Assembly (NCBI RefSeq): GCF_004127445.1
Contig: NZ_QEXM01000027.1
Coordinates: forward strand, 1-64,000
Source: Streptomyces alfalfae
GTDB taxonomy: Bacteria; Actinomycetota; Actinomycetes; Streptomycetales; Streptomycetaceae
Direction of reading: 5' to 3'
DNA length: 64,000 bases
The notes under the pieces are model-generated. The model was given only the letters and a program-made list of their open reading frames with translations, did no database searches and was not told the DNA's origin. Every line of letters begins with the position of its first letter. Position 1 is the stretch's first letter. This document shows positions 18,864-28,299 of the stretch, piece by piece. The position numbers were made by a program, and so were the translations under genes.

Positions 18864-19540
18864 ACGCGATCACCGGTGCGTACGACTGGCTGACCACGGG
18901 CGCCAACTGGCGGGGCGAGCAGGGGGTGTGGCACCGCCTGGCCGAGCACCTGTACTTCAGCGGCGTCTGCCTCGCCGTGGCCTGCCTGATCGCGCTGCCC
19001 CTCGCCCTCTGGCTCGGTCACATCGGCAAGGGCGGCGCCCTCGCGGTCAACATCTCGAACGTCGGCCGCGCGGTGCCCACCCTCGCCCTGCTGATCCTGC
19101 TCACGCTCACCCCGCTCGGTGAGCACGGCGACGCCCCGACGCTGATCGCGCTGGTCCTCTTCGCCGTGCCGCCGCTGCTGACCAACGCCTACCTCGGGAT
19201 GCGCGAGGTGGACCGGGCGGTGGTGGAGGCGGCGCGGGGGATGGGCATGAGCGGCGGCCAGCTGTTCGCCCGGGTCGAGCTGCCGCTGGCCTACCCGCTC
19301 GTCATGACGGGCGTCCGGTCGGCCGGCGTGCAGGTCGTCGCGACGGCCACGCTCGCCGCCATGGCGGGGGAGGGCGGCCTCGGCCGGATCATCACCGCCG
19401 GGTTCAACCTGCAGAACACCCCGCAAGTCGTCGCGGGCGCGGTCCTCGTGGCGCTGCTCGCACTGCTCGTGGAGGGCGTCCTGGTGCTGGCCGGACGCCT
19501 CTTCGACCCGATGCGACGGTCGGGCGGAGCAGCCCGCTGA
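18860..19540 (+). CDS. Osmoprotectant ABC transporter permease (second)
   Basis: OpuCD-like permease partner. 226 aa with five to six hydrophobic segments. The EAA loop is EAARGMGMSGGQLFARVELP. The ATG overlaps the first permease's stop. The binding lipoprotein starts 90 bases downstream, in the same operon. Confidence 0.9.
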   Translation: MNAITGAYDWLTTGANWRGEQGVWHRLAEHLYFSGVCLAVACLIALPLALWLGHIGKGGALAVNISNVGRAVPTLALLILLTLTPLGEHGDAPTLIALVLFAVPPLLTNAYLGMREVDRAVVEAARGMGMSGGQLFARVELPLAYPLVMTGVRSAGVQVVATATLAAMAGEGGLGRIITAGFNLQNTPQVVAGAVLVALLALLVEGVLVLAGRLFDPMRRSGGAAR

Positions 19541-19630
19541 GTGTCGCGCCGAGTCCTGCTCACCCAGCCCCGCCCACCGGGTCCTGCTCGCCCGGTCATT
19601 CCGAATCCCCTTGGAGATGGTGATCCACCG

Positions 19631-20602
19631 ATGAACAGCACAACGCGTCGCGCGCGACGGATGGCAGGGGCGGCCGCGGCCGTCATGGCGCTGACCGCGG
19701 GGCTCGCCGCGTGCGGCGGTGACAGCCTGGAGGACGACGGCAAGGGGTCGGACAAGGGGGGCGGTGGCAAGAAGGGCTCGATCGTGGTCGGTTCGGCCCG
19801 GTTCACCGAGCAGAAGGTGCTCGCCGAGCTCTACGCGGGCGTTCTCGCGGACGCCGGATATGACACCCAGGTCAAGACGGTGCAGAACCGCGAGATCTAC
19901 AAGCCGGAACTGAAGAAGGGCACGATCGACGTCGCTCCGGAATACGCCGCGACCCTCGCGGAATTCCTGAACCTGCAGAAGAACGGCCCGAAGGCCGAGC
20001 CCGTCGCCTCCAGCGATCTCGACGCCACGGTGAGCGCCCTGGAGAAGCTCGCGGAGCCCGAGGGACTCAAGGCACTCCCCGCGGGCGAGGCGGTCGACCA
20101 GAACGCGTTCGCGGTCTCCGCGGAATTTGCGAAGGAGCACAAGCTCAAGACGCTCTCGGACCTCGGCAGGTCGGGCGAGAAGGTGAAGATCGCGGCGGGC
20201 GACGAATGCGAGTCCCGGCCGTTCTGCGCCCCCGGCCTCAAGAAGAAGTACGGCATCGACGTCGCCGGAATCGATCCCAAGGGCGTCGGCACCACGCAGT
20301 CCAAACAGGCCGTCAAGAACGGCACGGACCAGCTGGTGCTGACCACGACGACCGACGCGACGCTGAAGAACTACGACCTCGTCATTCTCGAGGACGACAA
20401 GAAGCTCCAGAACGCGGACAACATCCTTCCTGTCGTGAACGCCGAGGAAGCGGGCTCCAAGGAGATAGCCGACGCGCTCGCGAAGATCACCAAGACGCTC
20501 ACCACGGACGATCTCATCGAGCTCAACCGGAAGGTCGACGAGGAGCGGCAGAAGGAAGCCGATGTGGCCAAGGAGTACCTGGAGTCGAAGGGCCTGATCT
20601 GA
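19631..20602 (+). CDS. Osmoprotectant ABC transporter substrate-binding lipoprotein
   Basis: OpuCC-type binding lipoprotein. 323 aa. The signal peptide ends at the lipobox LAAC (Cys28), followed by a Gly/Lys/Asp linker. The OpuAC domain begins near IVVGSARFTEQKVLAELYAG, with typical EYAATLAEFLN. It captures betaine-type solutes outside the membrane and feeds the two permeases just upstream. Only one binding protein is present, so both permeases share it. The start is set by GGAGATGG. Confidence 0.93.
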   Translation: MNSTTRRARRMAGAAAAVMALTAGLAACGGDSLEDDGKGSDKGGGGKKGSIVVGSARFTEQKVLAELYAGVLADAGYDTQVKTVQNREIYKPELKKGTIDVAPEYAATLAEFLNLQKNGPKAEPVASSDLDATVSALEKLAEPEGLKALPAGEAVDQNAFAVSAEFAKEHKLKTLSDLGRSGEKVKIAAGDECESRPFCAPGLKKKYGIDVAGIDPKGVGTTQSKQAVKNGTDQLVLTTTTDATLKNYDLVILEDDKKLQNADNILPVVNAEEAGSKEIADALAKITKTLTTDDLIELNRKVDEERQKEADVAKEYLESKGLI

Positions 20603-20800
20603 GACAGGTCGGATGGTCTGATCCGAGGCGAGTCGGATGGCCTGATCCGGGACGAGTCGGAGGCCTGGTGTGAGGCCGGCCGGCGGGAACGCCGGCCGCC
20701 CGGCTAGTTGATCAAGAAAAGGGTGGGGGAGTTATGACGAGTTGTGGCCGACGACTTCTGCTTTTTGGCGGGCCGGACACATGACTTCGCCTACGCGCGG

Positions 20801-20806
20801 TAAGTT
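20801..20806 (+). promoter_or_regulatory. -10 element for a leaderless mRNA
   Basis: TAAGTT ends seven bases before the ATG at 20814. It supports that start over the in-frame ATG at 20781. Confidence 0.5.
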
Positions 20807-20813
20807 TCTGGCC

Positions 20814-21941
20814 ATGCCACGTGGACGTCACCGCCATTCCCCACCCCTGCACAGGCTGCTTCCGCCTTCGGCGGTCGCCGGCGTCTCTGTTCTCAGCGCC
20901 GGCGGCGCCTGGATGTTCGCGGAACCGCTCGTGCTCCGCGGACTCGCCGCGGTCGCGGCGGCCGCCGCCGTCGTCGGCTCGGTCGTCATGCGCCGCTGGG
21001 ACCAGGCGGCCGGGAAACAGATCGCCGAGCTCGGCCGGGCCCGCGCGAGCGACGAGTGGCGCCACGAGGAGCGGATCGCCGAGGCCGAGGCCGATCTGGA
21101 GGAGTCGCGCGAGCTGCGGGGCAGGCTGGAGACCAAGCTGCGCGCCAAGCGGGCCGAGCTGGCCGCCCTGCGCAACGAACACGCCGACCTGCTGCGCCGC
21201 TACGCCACCGCCGAGACCGAGCGGGCCAGTGCACTCGAAGGCAGGCGCCTGCTCGCCATAGAGGCCTCGGCCCCGGCCCCCGCGCTGTCGAAGGCGGGCG
21301 CCGACGACCTGGTGCCGGGCGCGGTGGACCTCGTACCCGCGGTGCGGGCGGGGGCGCCGGTGCCCGCCGCGCGCACGGCGGACCGCCCCGCGCGGCCGGC
21401 GAAGGCCGCCCCGGCGGCCGTCACCGGCACCCGGGAGGGCGCCGCCCCGACGCCGTCGCTCTTCCAGCGGGCCAACGCCGCGCTCGACCGCATGACCTCG
21501 CGACCGGAGCCGGCGCCTGCCGCGCCGCCGGTGGCGGAGGCCGGGGCGGAGGACGACGGGGAGCGGGGGCAGGAAGGGGCGGCCGACGGGTACGGCGGGC
21601 ATGAGCGCGCGGTCGCCGTCGCGCCGCCCGTGCAGGCACGCCGCCCGGCGCCCCAGGGCGGGTTCGACTTCTTCGGCAACGAGGGCGGCGCGACCCCCGC
21701 TTCGCTGGAAGCCGTGCAGGACGCGGACCTGGCCGACGTGGTCGGCGAGGAGGCCCTGGCGGTGCACAAGGCGGAGGCCGAGGCCGAGGCGGACCGTCCC
21801 GAGGCCGCACCCGAAAGCGCGCCCGAGGCCGGGCCCGAGGCGGACGCCGAGCGAGGCGTGGGCCAGGTGATCGACCTGACGGCCCACGACGAGACGGAGC
21901 AGCTGGACATGGCGGACCTCCGCACGGCACTGCGGGCATAA
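20814..21941 (+). CDS. Conserved membrane protein with coiled coil, function unknown
   Basis: Not recognised beyond being a Streptomyces conserved protein. 375 aa. Two hydrophobic helices (about 16-30 and 35-56) are followed by a charged coiled coil (about 60-150, rich in Glu/Arg/Leu). The rest is a long Ala/Pro/Glu-rich low-complexity region ending in a conserved-looking VIDLTAHDETEQLDMADLR. The layout suggests a membrane-bound scaffold with a cytosolic tail. It is alone between the transporter and a convergent PH-domain operon. Confidence 0.7.
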   Translation: MPRGRHRHSPPLHRLLPPSAVAGVSVLSAGGAWMFAEPLVLRGLAAVAAAAAVVGSVVMRRWDQAAGKQIAELGRARASDEWRHEERIAEAEADLEESRELRGRLETKLRAKRAELAALRNEHADLLRRYATAETERASALEGRRLLAIEASAPAPALSKAGADDLVPGAVDLVPAVRAGAPVPAARTADRPARPAKAAPAAVTGTREGAAPTPSLFQRANAALDRMTSRPEPAPAAPPVAEAGAEDDGERGQEGAADGYGGHERAVAVAPPVQARRPAPQGGFDFFGNEGGATPASLEAVQDADLADVVGEEALAVHKAEAEAEADRPEAAPESAPEAGPEADAERGVGQVIDLTAHDETEQLDMADLRTALRA

Positions 21942-21983
21942 GCCCCGGCCTCGGTTCGGCCCCGCTTCGAGGGCTGATTGCGG

Positions 21984-22032
21984 GAAAGTCCCGGCGACAC
22001 GCCGTATCACACGGCGTGTCGCCGGGACTTTC
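21984..22032. terminator. Bidirectional terminator hairpin
   Basis: A perfect 22-base inverted repeat (21984-22005 and 22011-22032, loop ATCAC) begins GAAAGTCC and ends GGACTTTC. It sits between convergent genes and so can serve both strands. Confidence 0.85.
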
Positions 22033-22077
22033 GTGCAAGGTCTCCCGGGGCCGAAGCCGGGGCCGGGGCCGGGGCCC

Positions 22078-23463
22078 CTACGCCATCCACCGGTCCGGCC
22101 GGGCCTCGCGGCGGCCCGTGCGGGAGCGGTCCGCCTGGGACTGGAGCAGCGCCGCCGCCTCCGCGGCCGGGCGGAGCCGTGCGGTCACCGTCTTGTTGGC
22201 GCCGGTGTGGACCCGTACGTCGGCCACGTCCTTGTGGCGCTCCCACGGGCCTTGCGCCAGCTGGACGCTCTGCACCTTGGCGTGCGGCACCAGCGAGAGG
22301 CGGCGCTTGAGCAGGCCGTGCCGGGCCGCGAAGACCGCGTCGGTGACCGCGATGCCGTACCCCTTCCACCACAGCGGGACGCACCACGCCGCGCGGGCGG
22401 GCGGCCGCACCAGAGCGTCGGCCTCCGGGACGCGGACGCCGGGCAGCACGCGCCCGATCAGCGCCTCGGCCTCCGCACGCGGCGCCACCGGCACCAGGAC
22501 GCCGTTGGACGAGCCCGCCACGTCCAGCTCGACGCGCACCCAGCCGTACCGCCGCCACAGCAGTGGCTGCACGACGTGCACGGTCTGCACGCGGCCCGGC
22601 GGCACCGTCTCGTGGGCCTTGTCGAGCAGCCCGTGGTCGATGCGGAGGCCGTCGGGGGACTCGCCGACCGTCCAGTCGTACTCCGTGATGAAGCGTCCGC
22701 CGCTGCTCGCGAACGCGCCGCCCAGCATCGGCAGGGACGTGGCGAGGACGGTCCAGACGCTGTGCGTGACGAACCAGAGGAAGGCCGGCACGACCACCGC
22801 CGCCGCCAGCATCACCCAGGGCGCGCCGGTCAGCAGGAGGGAGACGGCGAGCATGCGCGGCTGCACGTGCAGGAGGGCGCGGACCGGGGCCTCGCCGACC
22901 TCGCGGGCCTGCTCGGGGGCGAAACCGGCCGCCCGGGCGAGCAGTTCGGCCCGCAGCTCGGCCGCCTCCCGCTCGCCGAGGAAGGCCAGCTCGTCCTTCT
23001 TGTCGGCGCCGACGACGTCCAGCTTCAGCTTGGCGACGCCCACGACGCGGGCGAGCAGCGGGCGCGTCACGTCGACGGCCTGGAGGCGGTCGAGGCGGAT
23101 GTGGGCGGTGCGCCGGAAGAACAGGCCGGTGCGGATGCGCAGCTCGGTGTCGGTGACCGCGAAGTGGGTGAACCACCAGCTCATCAGGCCGTACGCGGCT
23201 CCGCCGAGCACCACGGCCGCGCTGCCGGCCAGCAGGGTGGTGGCGGTCAGCTCGGACAGGCGCTGCTGTGTGCCGTTCGGGTCGTGGAGCGCCCAGCCCA
23301 CCAGGAGAGCGAACGGAGCCCACGCGCGGCGCAGCGGCGTGACCGGGTGCAGCCGCCGCTCCTGGACCGCGTCCCCGCCGGGCGGGGAGCCCTCGCGGCC
23401 CGCCTCGCCCGTGGCGCCGTCCGTCGTGGGCGCCCCGTCCGGCGCGCCCGCCTCGCCGTTCAC
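22078..23463 (-). CDS. PH-domain (YdbT-like, DUF304) membrane protein
   Basis: Bacterial PH-domain membrane protein like B. subtilis YdbT. 461 aa. Membrane pairs (about 45-80, 210-260, 370-390) separate repeated bPH2 domains; each has the pattern of a [19 protein letters not shown] strand start and a late LDV strand (for example [16 protein letters not shown]). In Bacillus, YdbS/YdbT are tied to resistance to membrane-active bacteriocins; here the role is inferred only. Its GTG overlaps the upstream gene's stop (GTGA), so the pair is coupled. Confidence 0.85.
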   Translation of the reverse strand: MNGEAGAPDGAPTTDGATGEAGREGSPPGGDAVQERRLHPVTPLRRAWAPFALLVGWALHDPNGTQQRLSELTATTLLAGSAAVVLGGAAYGLMSWWFTHFAVTDTELRIRTGLFFRRTAHIRLDRLQAVDVTRPLLARVVGVAKLKLDVVGADKKDELAFLGEREAAELRAELLARAAGFAPEQAREVGEAPVRALLHVQPRMLAVSLLLTGAPWVMLAAAVVVPAFLWFVTHSVWTVLATSLPMLGGAFASSGGRFITEYDWTVGESPDGLRIDHGLLDKAHETVPPGRVQTVHVVQPLLWRRYGWVRVELDVAGSSNGVLVPVAPRAEAEALIGRVLPGVRVPEADALVRPPARAAWCVPLWWKGYGIAVTDAVFAARHGLLKRRLSLVPHAKVQSVQLAQGPWERHKDVADVRVHTGANKTVTARLRPAAEAAALLQSQADRSRTGRREARPDRWMA

Positions 23464-23969
23464 AGCCCCGCCGATCGGGCCTCGCCGAGCTCGGTCAGCC
23501 GGTCGCGCAGCCGCTCGGCCTCCTCGGGGACCAGCCCCGGGATGCGCGCGTCGGTGGCCGCGGCGGCGGTGTGCAGCTGGACGCCCGCGAGCCCGAAGTG
23601 CCGCTCCACGGGGCCCGAGGTCACCTCGACGAGCTGCATCCGCCCGTACGGCACGACAGTCTCCTGGCGCCACAGCACGCCCCGGCTGATCAGCAGGTCG
23701 TCGACGCGCTCCGCGTACCGCCACGAGCGCCAGTTGCGCTCCAGCATCCCCCAGCCCCAGGCGGCCACGGCGAGCGGCAGCACGGCGAAGGCGGCCCAGG
23801 CCGGGCCCGCGAACAGGCCGAGGAGCACGCCGGCGGCCGCGGCGAGCGGCACCAGCCAGACCACGAGCAGCAGCCGCCGCATCGTCAGCACGCCGCGCGG
23901 CAGCCCCGTCCAGACCGGTCCCTCGTGCGCCCCCGCCGGTCCCGCGGGCCCTGCCGTCCCCGTGTCCAT
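23460..23969 (-). CDS. PH-domain (YdbS-like) membrane protein
   Basis: Small partner of the YdbT-like protein. 169 aa. Two helices (about 30-48 and 51-72) precede one bPH2 domain (about 75-150, [20 protein letters not shown]). The start at 23969 is supported by a TACGCT hexamer six bases upstream. It is divergent from the orphan nuoD, with only 57 bases between their start codons. Confidence 0.85.
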   Translation of the reverse strand: MDTGTAGPAGPAGAHEGPVWTGLPRGVLTMRRLLLVVWLVPLAAAAGVLLGLFAGPAWAAFAVLPLAVAAWGWGMLERNWRSWRYAERVDDLLISRGVLWRQETVVPYGRMQLVEVTSGPVERHFGLAGVQLHTAAAATDARIPGLVPEEAERLRDRLTELGEARSAGL

Positions 23970-23975
23970 GCACCC

Positions 23976-23981
23976 AGCGTA
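23976..23981 (-). promoter_or_regulatory. -10 element for the YdbS-like gene
   Basis: Minus-strand TACGCT lies six bases before the ATG at 23969, with no ribosome-binding site. Leaderless transcription is likely. Confidence 0.45.
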
Positions 23982-24026
23982 CGTACGACCTCCGTCACCC
24001 GGGGACGCGTGCGAGAGACTGTGCGC

Positions 24027-25190
24027 ATGAGTCCCACGACGGAGACCACCACGGAGACCACGCTCGGCATCGGCGGCGCCGCCGAGAGCACCGACATGGT
24101 GCTCAACATCGGCCCCCAGCACCCGTCCACGCACGGCGTGCTCCGCCTGCGCCTCGTCCTGGACGGCGAGCGCGTCCAGCACGCGGAGCCGGTCATCGGC
24201 TATATGCACCGCGGCGCGGAGAAGCTCTTCGAGGCCCGGGACTACCGGCAGATCGTGATGCTGGCCAACCGCCACGACTGGCTGTCGGCCTTCTCGAACG
24301 AGCTGGGTGTCGTGATGGCCGTCGAGCGGATGCTCGGCATGGAGGTCCCCGAGCGCGCGGTGTGGACGCGCACCCTGCTCGCGGAGCTGAACCGCGTCCT
24401 CAACCACCTGATGTTCCTCGGCTCCTACCCGCTCGAACTGGGCGGGATCACCCCGGTGTTCCACGCGTTCCGCGAGCGCGAGGAGCTGCAGAACGTCATG
24501 GAGGAGATTTCCGGCGGTCGCATGCACTACATGTTCAACCGCGTGGGCGGCCTCAAGGAGGACATGCCCGCCGGCTGGACCGCACGCGCGCGTGCGGCCG
24601 TCGCGTCGGTGCGCTCCCGCATGGACGTGTACGACCGCCTGGTGCTCGGCAACGAGATCTTCCGGGGCCGTACGCGCGGCGTCGGCGTCCTCACGGCGGA
24701 CGCGGCCCACGCCTACGGAGTGAGCGGCCCCATCGCCCGCGCCTCCGGCGTCGACTTCGACCTGCGCCGCGACGAGCCCTACCTCGCGTACGGGGAACTC
24801 CAGGACACCCTGAAGGTCGTCACGCGCGAGGAGGGCGACTGCCTGGCCCGCTTCGAGTGCCTCCTGGAGCAGACCCACAACGCCCTCGACCTCGCCGACG
24901 CCTGCCTGGACCGGCTGGCGGAGCTGCCGCAGGGGCCGGTCAACCAGCGCCTGCCGAAGGTCCTCAAGGCCCCGGAGGGCCACACGTACGCGTGGACCGA
25001 GAATCCCCTCGGCATCAACGGCTACTACCTCGTCTCCAAGGGCGAGAAGACGCCGTACCGCCTGAAGCTGCGCTCGGCCTCGTTCAACAACATCCAGGCG
25101 CTGACCGAACTGCTCCCCGGCCAGTTGGTCGCGGACATGGTGGCCATCCTGGGGTCGCTCTTCTTCGTGGTCGGCGACATCGACAAGTGA
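24027..25190 (+). CDS. Orphan NADH-quinone oxidoreductase subunit D (49-kDa type)
   Basis: Homologue of the NuoD/NDUFS2 subunit, which lines the quinone site of respiratory complex I. 387 aa. [28 protein letters not shown], the NRLLNHLM-like [11 protein letters not shown] and the C-terminal [16 protein letters not shown] match the family. Arg62 in HRGAEK corresponds to the arginine that is dimethylated in the animal protein. No other nuo gene is near, so this is a stand-alone copy apart from the main nuo operon. It ends 25 bases from a convergent NDUFAF7-type methyltransferase. Confidence 0.92.
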   Translation: MSPTTETTTETTLGIGGAAESTDMVLNIGPQHPSTHGVLRLRLVLDGERVQHAEPVIGYMHRGAEKLFEARDYRQIVMLANRHDWLSAFSNELGVVMAVERMLGMEVPERAVWTRTLLAELNRVLNHLMFLGSYPLELGGITPVFHAFREREELQNVMEEISGGRMHYMFNRVGGLKEDMPAGWTARARAAVASVRSRMDVYDRLVLGNEIFRGRTRGVGVLTADAAHAYGVSGPIARASGVDFDLRRDEPYLAYGELQDTLKVVTREEGDCLARFECLLEQTHNALDLADACLDRLAELPQGPVNQRLPKVLKAPEGHTYAWTENPLGINGYYLVSKGEKTPYRLKLRSASFNNIQALTELLPGQLVADMVAILGSLFFVVGDIDK

Positions 25191-25215
25191 GGGCCCCCGC
25201 GCGGACCGCGGGCTC

Positions 25216-26223
25216 TCAGGGTGCGAGCGGCGGCTCGGGGACGCCGACCGGCTGGAGCAGCCACCGGAAGTCCCCGAGCCCGCCGGGCGCCGTCAGCTCG
25301 GCGGCCTCCCCGGCGCGGGCCAGCGCGCGTACGTAGGCCGCGGGGTCACTGGAGGCCAGGGCCAGCGGCGGGCGGCCACCGCTCACCCCGAGCGCGCCGA
25401 GCGCCGCCCGCTGGGTGAGCAGCACCGCTCCCTCGGCGGCGCAGGCGTCCAGCGCCACGTGCGCGGTGATGTCGCAGCTCCCGTCCGGCACGGGAGCCGT
25501 CTCCCGGCCCGCCCTGAAGCCCGTGAGCGTCCCGTAGGGCGGCCGGGCCCCCTTGAGGTGCGCGTAGTCCACGGCGACCGCCAGACCGCGTTCCAGGGCC
25601 GCCACGGCCGCCGCCCACGCCTCGTCGCGGGGATGCCCGATCTCGGCCCGCAGGCCCGGTTCGTCGCCCAGCGGCCACCAGCGGGCGAGCCAGCGGGCGT
25701 CCCGCCCGTCGACGGGGCCGCCCAGCGACTCGGCGCCGTCCCCGCGCACGAGGACGCGGCGTGCCGTGCCGTCGGCGGCGACCTCGGCGACGTCCAGGGG
25801 GACGTTGTCCAGCCATTCGTTGGCGAAGAGCAGCCCCGTGACGCCGGCCGGGGGCGCGGCCCGCCACTCCACGCGCGGGTCGAGCCCGGCGGGCCGCTCC
25901 GCGCGCTCCACCGCGTACGCACGCACGCGTGCCGCCACGTCCGCGGGCAGCGCGGCCAGGACCCCGGACGTCAGCTCTCCGCGGCCCGCCCCCATGTCGA
26001 CGAAGGCGAGCTCGCCGGGGCGCCCGAGCACGTCGTCCAGGCGGCACAGGAGCCGCGCCACGGCGTCCGCGTACAGGGGCGAGGCGTGCACGGAGGTGCG
26101 GAAGTGCCCCGCGGGTCCTTCCGGGCGGAGGTAGAAGCCGCCGGGTCCGTACAGAGCGGTCTTTGTGGCCTCGCGCCAGCCGCGCGGGGCGGAGGCCGGG
26201 CTCGCCTGCTCGTCGTTCGTCAC
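25216..26223 (-). CDS. MidA/NDUFAF7-family SAM-dependent methyltransferase
   Basis: Class I methyltransferase of the MidA family (DUF185). 335 aa. The N-terminal family motif reads [20 protein letters not shown]; the SAM loop is [11 protein letters not shown] (about 74-84); [10 protein letters not shown] corresponds to the NEFFDALP motif. In mitochondria the homologue NDUFAF7 methylates an arginine of complex I subunit NDUFS2. Here the gene faces an orphan NuoD that keeps that arginine, so NuoD is the obvious candidate substrate (inference). The GTG start has TAGCCT six bases upstream. Confidence 0.85.
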   Translation of the reverse strand: MTNDEQASPASAPRGWREATKTALYGPGGFYLRPEGPAGHFRTSVHASPLYADAVARLLCRLDDVLGRPGELAFVDMGAGRGELTSGVLAALPADVAARVRAYAVERAERPAGLDPRVEWRAAPPAGVTGLLFANEWLDNVPLDVAEVAADGTARRVLVRGDGAESLGGPVDGRDARWLARWWPLGDEPGLRAEIGHPRDEAWAAAVAALERGLAVAVDYAHLKGARPPYGTLTGFRAGRETAPVPDGSCDITAHVALDACAAEGAVLLTQRAALGALGVSGGRPPLALASSDPAAYVRALARAGEAAELTAPGGLGDFRWLLQPVGVPEPPLAP

Positions 26224-26229
26224 GACCGC

Positions 26230-26235
26230 AGGCTA
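26230..26235 (-). promoter_or_regulatory. -10 element for the MidA-like gene
   Basis: Minus-strand TAGCCT ends six bases before the GTG at 26223, and no ribosome-binding site is present. Confidence 0.45.
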
Positions 26236-26315
26236 AGCGGGCCTCCACCTTGGGGAGTACACGCATGCGATACGGATCGCACCTCCGGTTGACCCCGGGG
26301 CGCTGTGGGCCTGCC

Positions 26316-26321
26316 TACTCT
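26316..26321 (+). promoter_or_regulatory. -10 element for the sensor kinase
   Basis: TACTCT lies seven bases before the GTG at 26329. TTGACC (26289-26294) is upstream, but 21 bases away, long for a -35 box. Confidence 0.45.
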
Positions 26322-26328
26322 GGGTTAC

Positions 26329-27528
26329 GTGCAGCGCCTCTATGACTTCCTCCGACGACACCCGACCTGGGTGGACGGCTCCTGGGCCGCCCTCCTGCTC
26401 GGTATCTCCGGGTTCACTCTGGTGTCCCTGTGGGAGCCCGGAAAGGAACCGGGTGTCATGGCCGTTCCGGTCGTCGTCGGGCTCTCCCTGGTGGTGGCGC
26501 TGCGCCGGCGGAAGCCGGAGTGGATGCTGGTGCTCGCCGCGGTCATCGGCTTCCTCCAGCTCGTCTTCGACGTGGAGGAGCTGCCCGCCAACTTCGCGAT
26601 GTTGGTGATCATCTACACGGCGGCAGCCGACGGGGCGCGGTGGGCCTCGCGGTTCGCGCTGATCGGCGGCCTGTGCGCGGCCCCGCTCGCGATGATGCGC
26701 TGGCACACGGGCGAGATGGGTCTCCCCGGCAGCGTCCTCGTCGCGGCGTTCCAGATAGTGCCCTTCGCGCTCGCCTGGGTCCTCGGCGACTCCATCCGCA
26801 CCCGCCGCGCCTACCTCGCCGAGCTGGAGGAGCGCGCCGACCGTCTGGAGAGGGAGCGCGAGGCGCAGTCCAAGGTCGCGGTGGCGGCCGAGCGGGCGCG
26901 CATCGCGCGCGAGCTCCACGACGTGGTCGCGCACAACGTCTCGGTGATGGTGGTCCAGGCCGACGGCGCCGCGTACGTCCTCGACGCCGCGCCCGACCAG
27001 GCCAAGAAGGCCCTGGAGACGATCTCGGGCACCGGCCGCCAGGCCCTCGCGGAGATGCGCCGGCTGCTCGGCGTGCTGCGGACCGGGGAGCCCGAGGAGG
27101 GCTCCGAGTACGTCCCGCAGCCCGACGTCGAGCAGCTCGACGAGCTGATCGAGCAGGTACGCACGTCCGGTCTCCCCGTGGATTACAAGGTCGAGGGAAC
27201 GCCGCGCCCGCTGCCCAGCGGCGTCGAGCTCACCGCGTACCGCATCGTCCAGGAGGCGCTGACGAACACGCGCAAGCACGGTGGCGAGAACGCCGGGGCG
27301 AGCGTGCGCCTCGTCTACTTCGACGACGGCCTCGGGCTGCTCGTCGAGGACGACGGCAAGGGCGCCCCGCACGAGCTGTACGAGGACGGCGGCGCGGACG
27401 GAAGGGGCCACGGCCTGATCGGCATGCGGGAGCGCGTCGGTATGGTCGGCGGGACGCTGGACGCGGGTCCGCGGCCCGGCGGCGGCTTCCGGATCAGCGC
27501 CCTGCTGCCCCTGAAGTCCGCACATTGA
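26329..27528 (+). CDS. NarL-type sensor histidine kinase
   Basis: Membrane sensor kinase of the HisKA_3 class. 399 aa. About five helices (12-155) form a short-loop sensor with little outside the membrane, then a coiled coil and the phosphoacceptor ARELHDVVAHN (His197). The HATPase region carries EALTNTRKHGG (N box) and GHGLIGMRERV (G box). It pairs with the response regulator 50 bases downstream. The signal is unknown. The start is GTG at 26329, probably leaderless. Confidence 0.92.
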   Translation: MQRLYDFLRRHPTWVDGSWAALLLGISGFTLVSLWEPGKEPGVMAVPVVVGLSLVVALRRRKPEWMLVLAAVIGFLQLVFDVEELPANFAMLVIIYTAAADGARWASRFALIGGLCAAPLAMMRWHTGEMGLPGSVLVAAFQIVPFALAWVLGDSIRTRRAYLAELEERADRLEREREAQSKVAVAAERARIARELHDVVAHNVSVMVVQADGAAYVLDAAPDQAKKALETISGTGRQALAEMRRLLGVLRTGEPEEGSEYVPQPDVEQLDELIEQVRTSGLPVDYKVEGTPRPLPSGVELTAYRIVQEALTNTRKHGGENAGASVRLVYFDDGLGLLVEDDGKGAPHELYEDGGADGRGHGLIGMRERVGMVGGTLDAGPRPGGGFRISALLPLKSAH

Positions 27529-27578
27529 CGTCCACCGATGACACCTGTCAACGACTCGCCCCCCGAAGGGATTCCTTG

Positions 27579-28250
27579 ATGTCGATCCGCGTGATGCTCG
27601 TCGACGACCAGGTGCTGCTGCGCACCGGGTTCCGGATGGTGCTCGCCGCCCAGCCGGACATGGAGGTCGTCGCGGAGGCGGGCGACGGGGTCGAGGCCCT
27701 CGAAGCGCTGCGGTCGACCGCGGTCGACGTCGTCCTGATGGACGTGCGCATGCCGAAGCTGGACGGCGTGGAGGCGACCCGGCGCATCTGCCAGGGCGAC
27801 AACCCGCCGAAGGTGCTGATCCTGACCACCTTCGACCTCGACGAGTACGCCTTCTCGGGGCTGAAGGCGGGCGCGTCCGGCTTCATGCTCAAGGACGTGC
27901 CCCCGGGGGAGCTGCTGACCGCCATCCGCTCGGTGCACAGCGGTGACGCGGTGGTCGCGCCGTCCACCACGCGGCGCCTGCTCGACCGTTTCGCGCCGAT
28001 GCTGCCGAACGCCGGCGGGCAGCCGCAGCACAAGGAGCTCGAACGCCTGACGGACCGCGAGCGCGAGGTCATGATCCTCGTCGCGCAGGGCCTGTCGAAC
28101 GGCGAGATCGCGGCGCGGCTCGTCCTCTCGGAGGCGACCGTGAAGACCCATGTCGGCCGCATCCTGACCAAGCTGGGCCTGCGGGACCGGGTCCAGGTCG
28201 TCGTGCTCGCCTACGAGACGGGCCTCGTGCGGGCCGGGGGCGGCGGCTGA
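27579..28250 (+). CDS. NarL/FixJ-type response regulator
   Basis: Two-component DNA-binding regulator. 223 aa. Receiver domain with acidic pocket DDQ, phosphoacceptor Asp55 (LMDVRMPK) and Lys in MLKDVPPG; C-terminal LuxR helix-turn-helix (about 150-210, LTDREREVMILVAQGLSNGEIA). It is the partner of the kinase just upstream. GAAGGG precedes the ATG. Target genes are unknown; its operon holds no effector, so the regulon lies elsewhere. Confidence 0.95.
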   Translation: MSIRVMLVDDQVLLRTGFRMVLAAQPDMEVVAEAGDGVEALEALRSTAVDVVLMDVRMPKLDGVEATRRICQGDNPPKVLILTTFDLDEYAFSGLKAGASGFMLKDVPPGELLTAIRSVHSGDAVVAPSTTRRLLDRFAPMLPNAGGQPQHKELERLTDREREVMILVAQGLSNGEIAARLVLSEATVKTHVGRILTKLGLRDRVQVVVLAYETGLVRAGGGG

Positions 28251-28299
28251 GGTCGACGGCTTCGGGGGAGCGCCCGGACCGCTCCGGGTCCGGCGGGGC

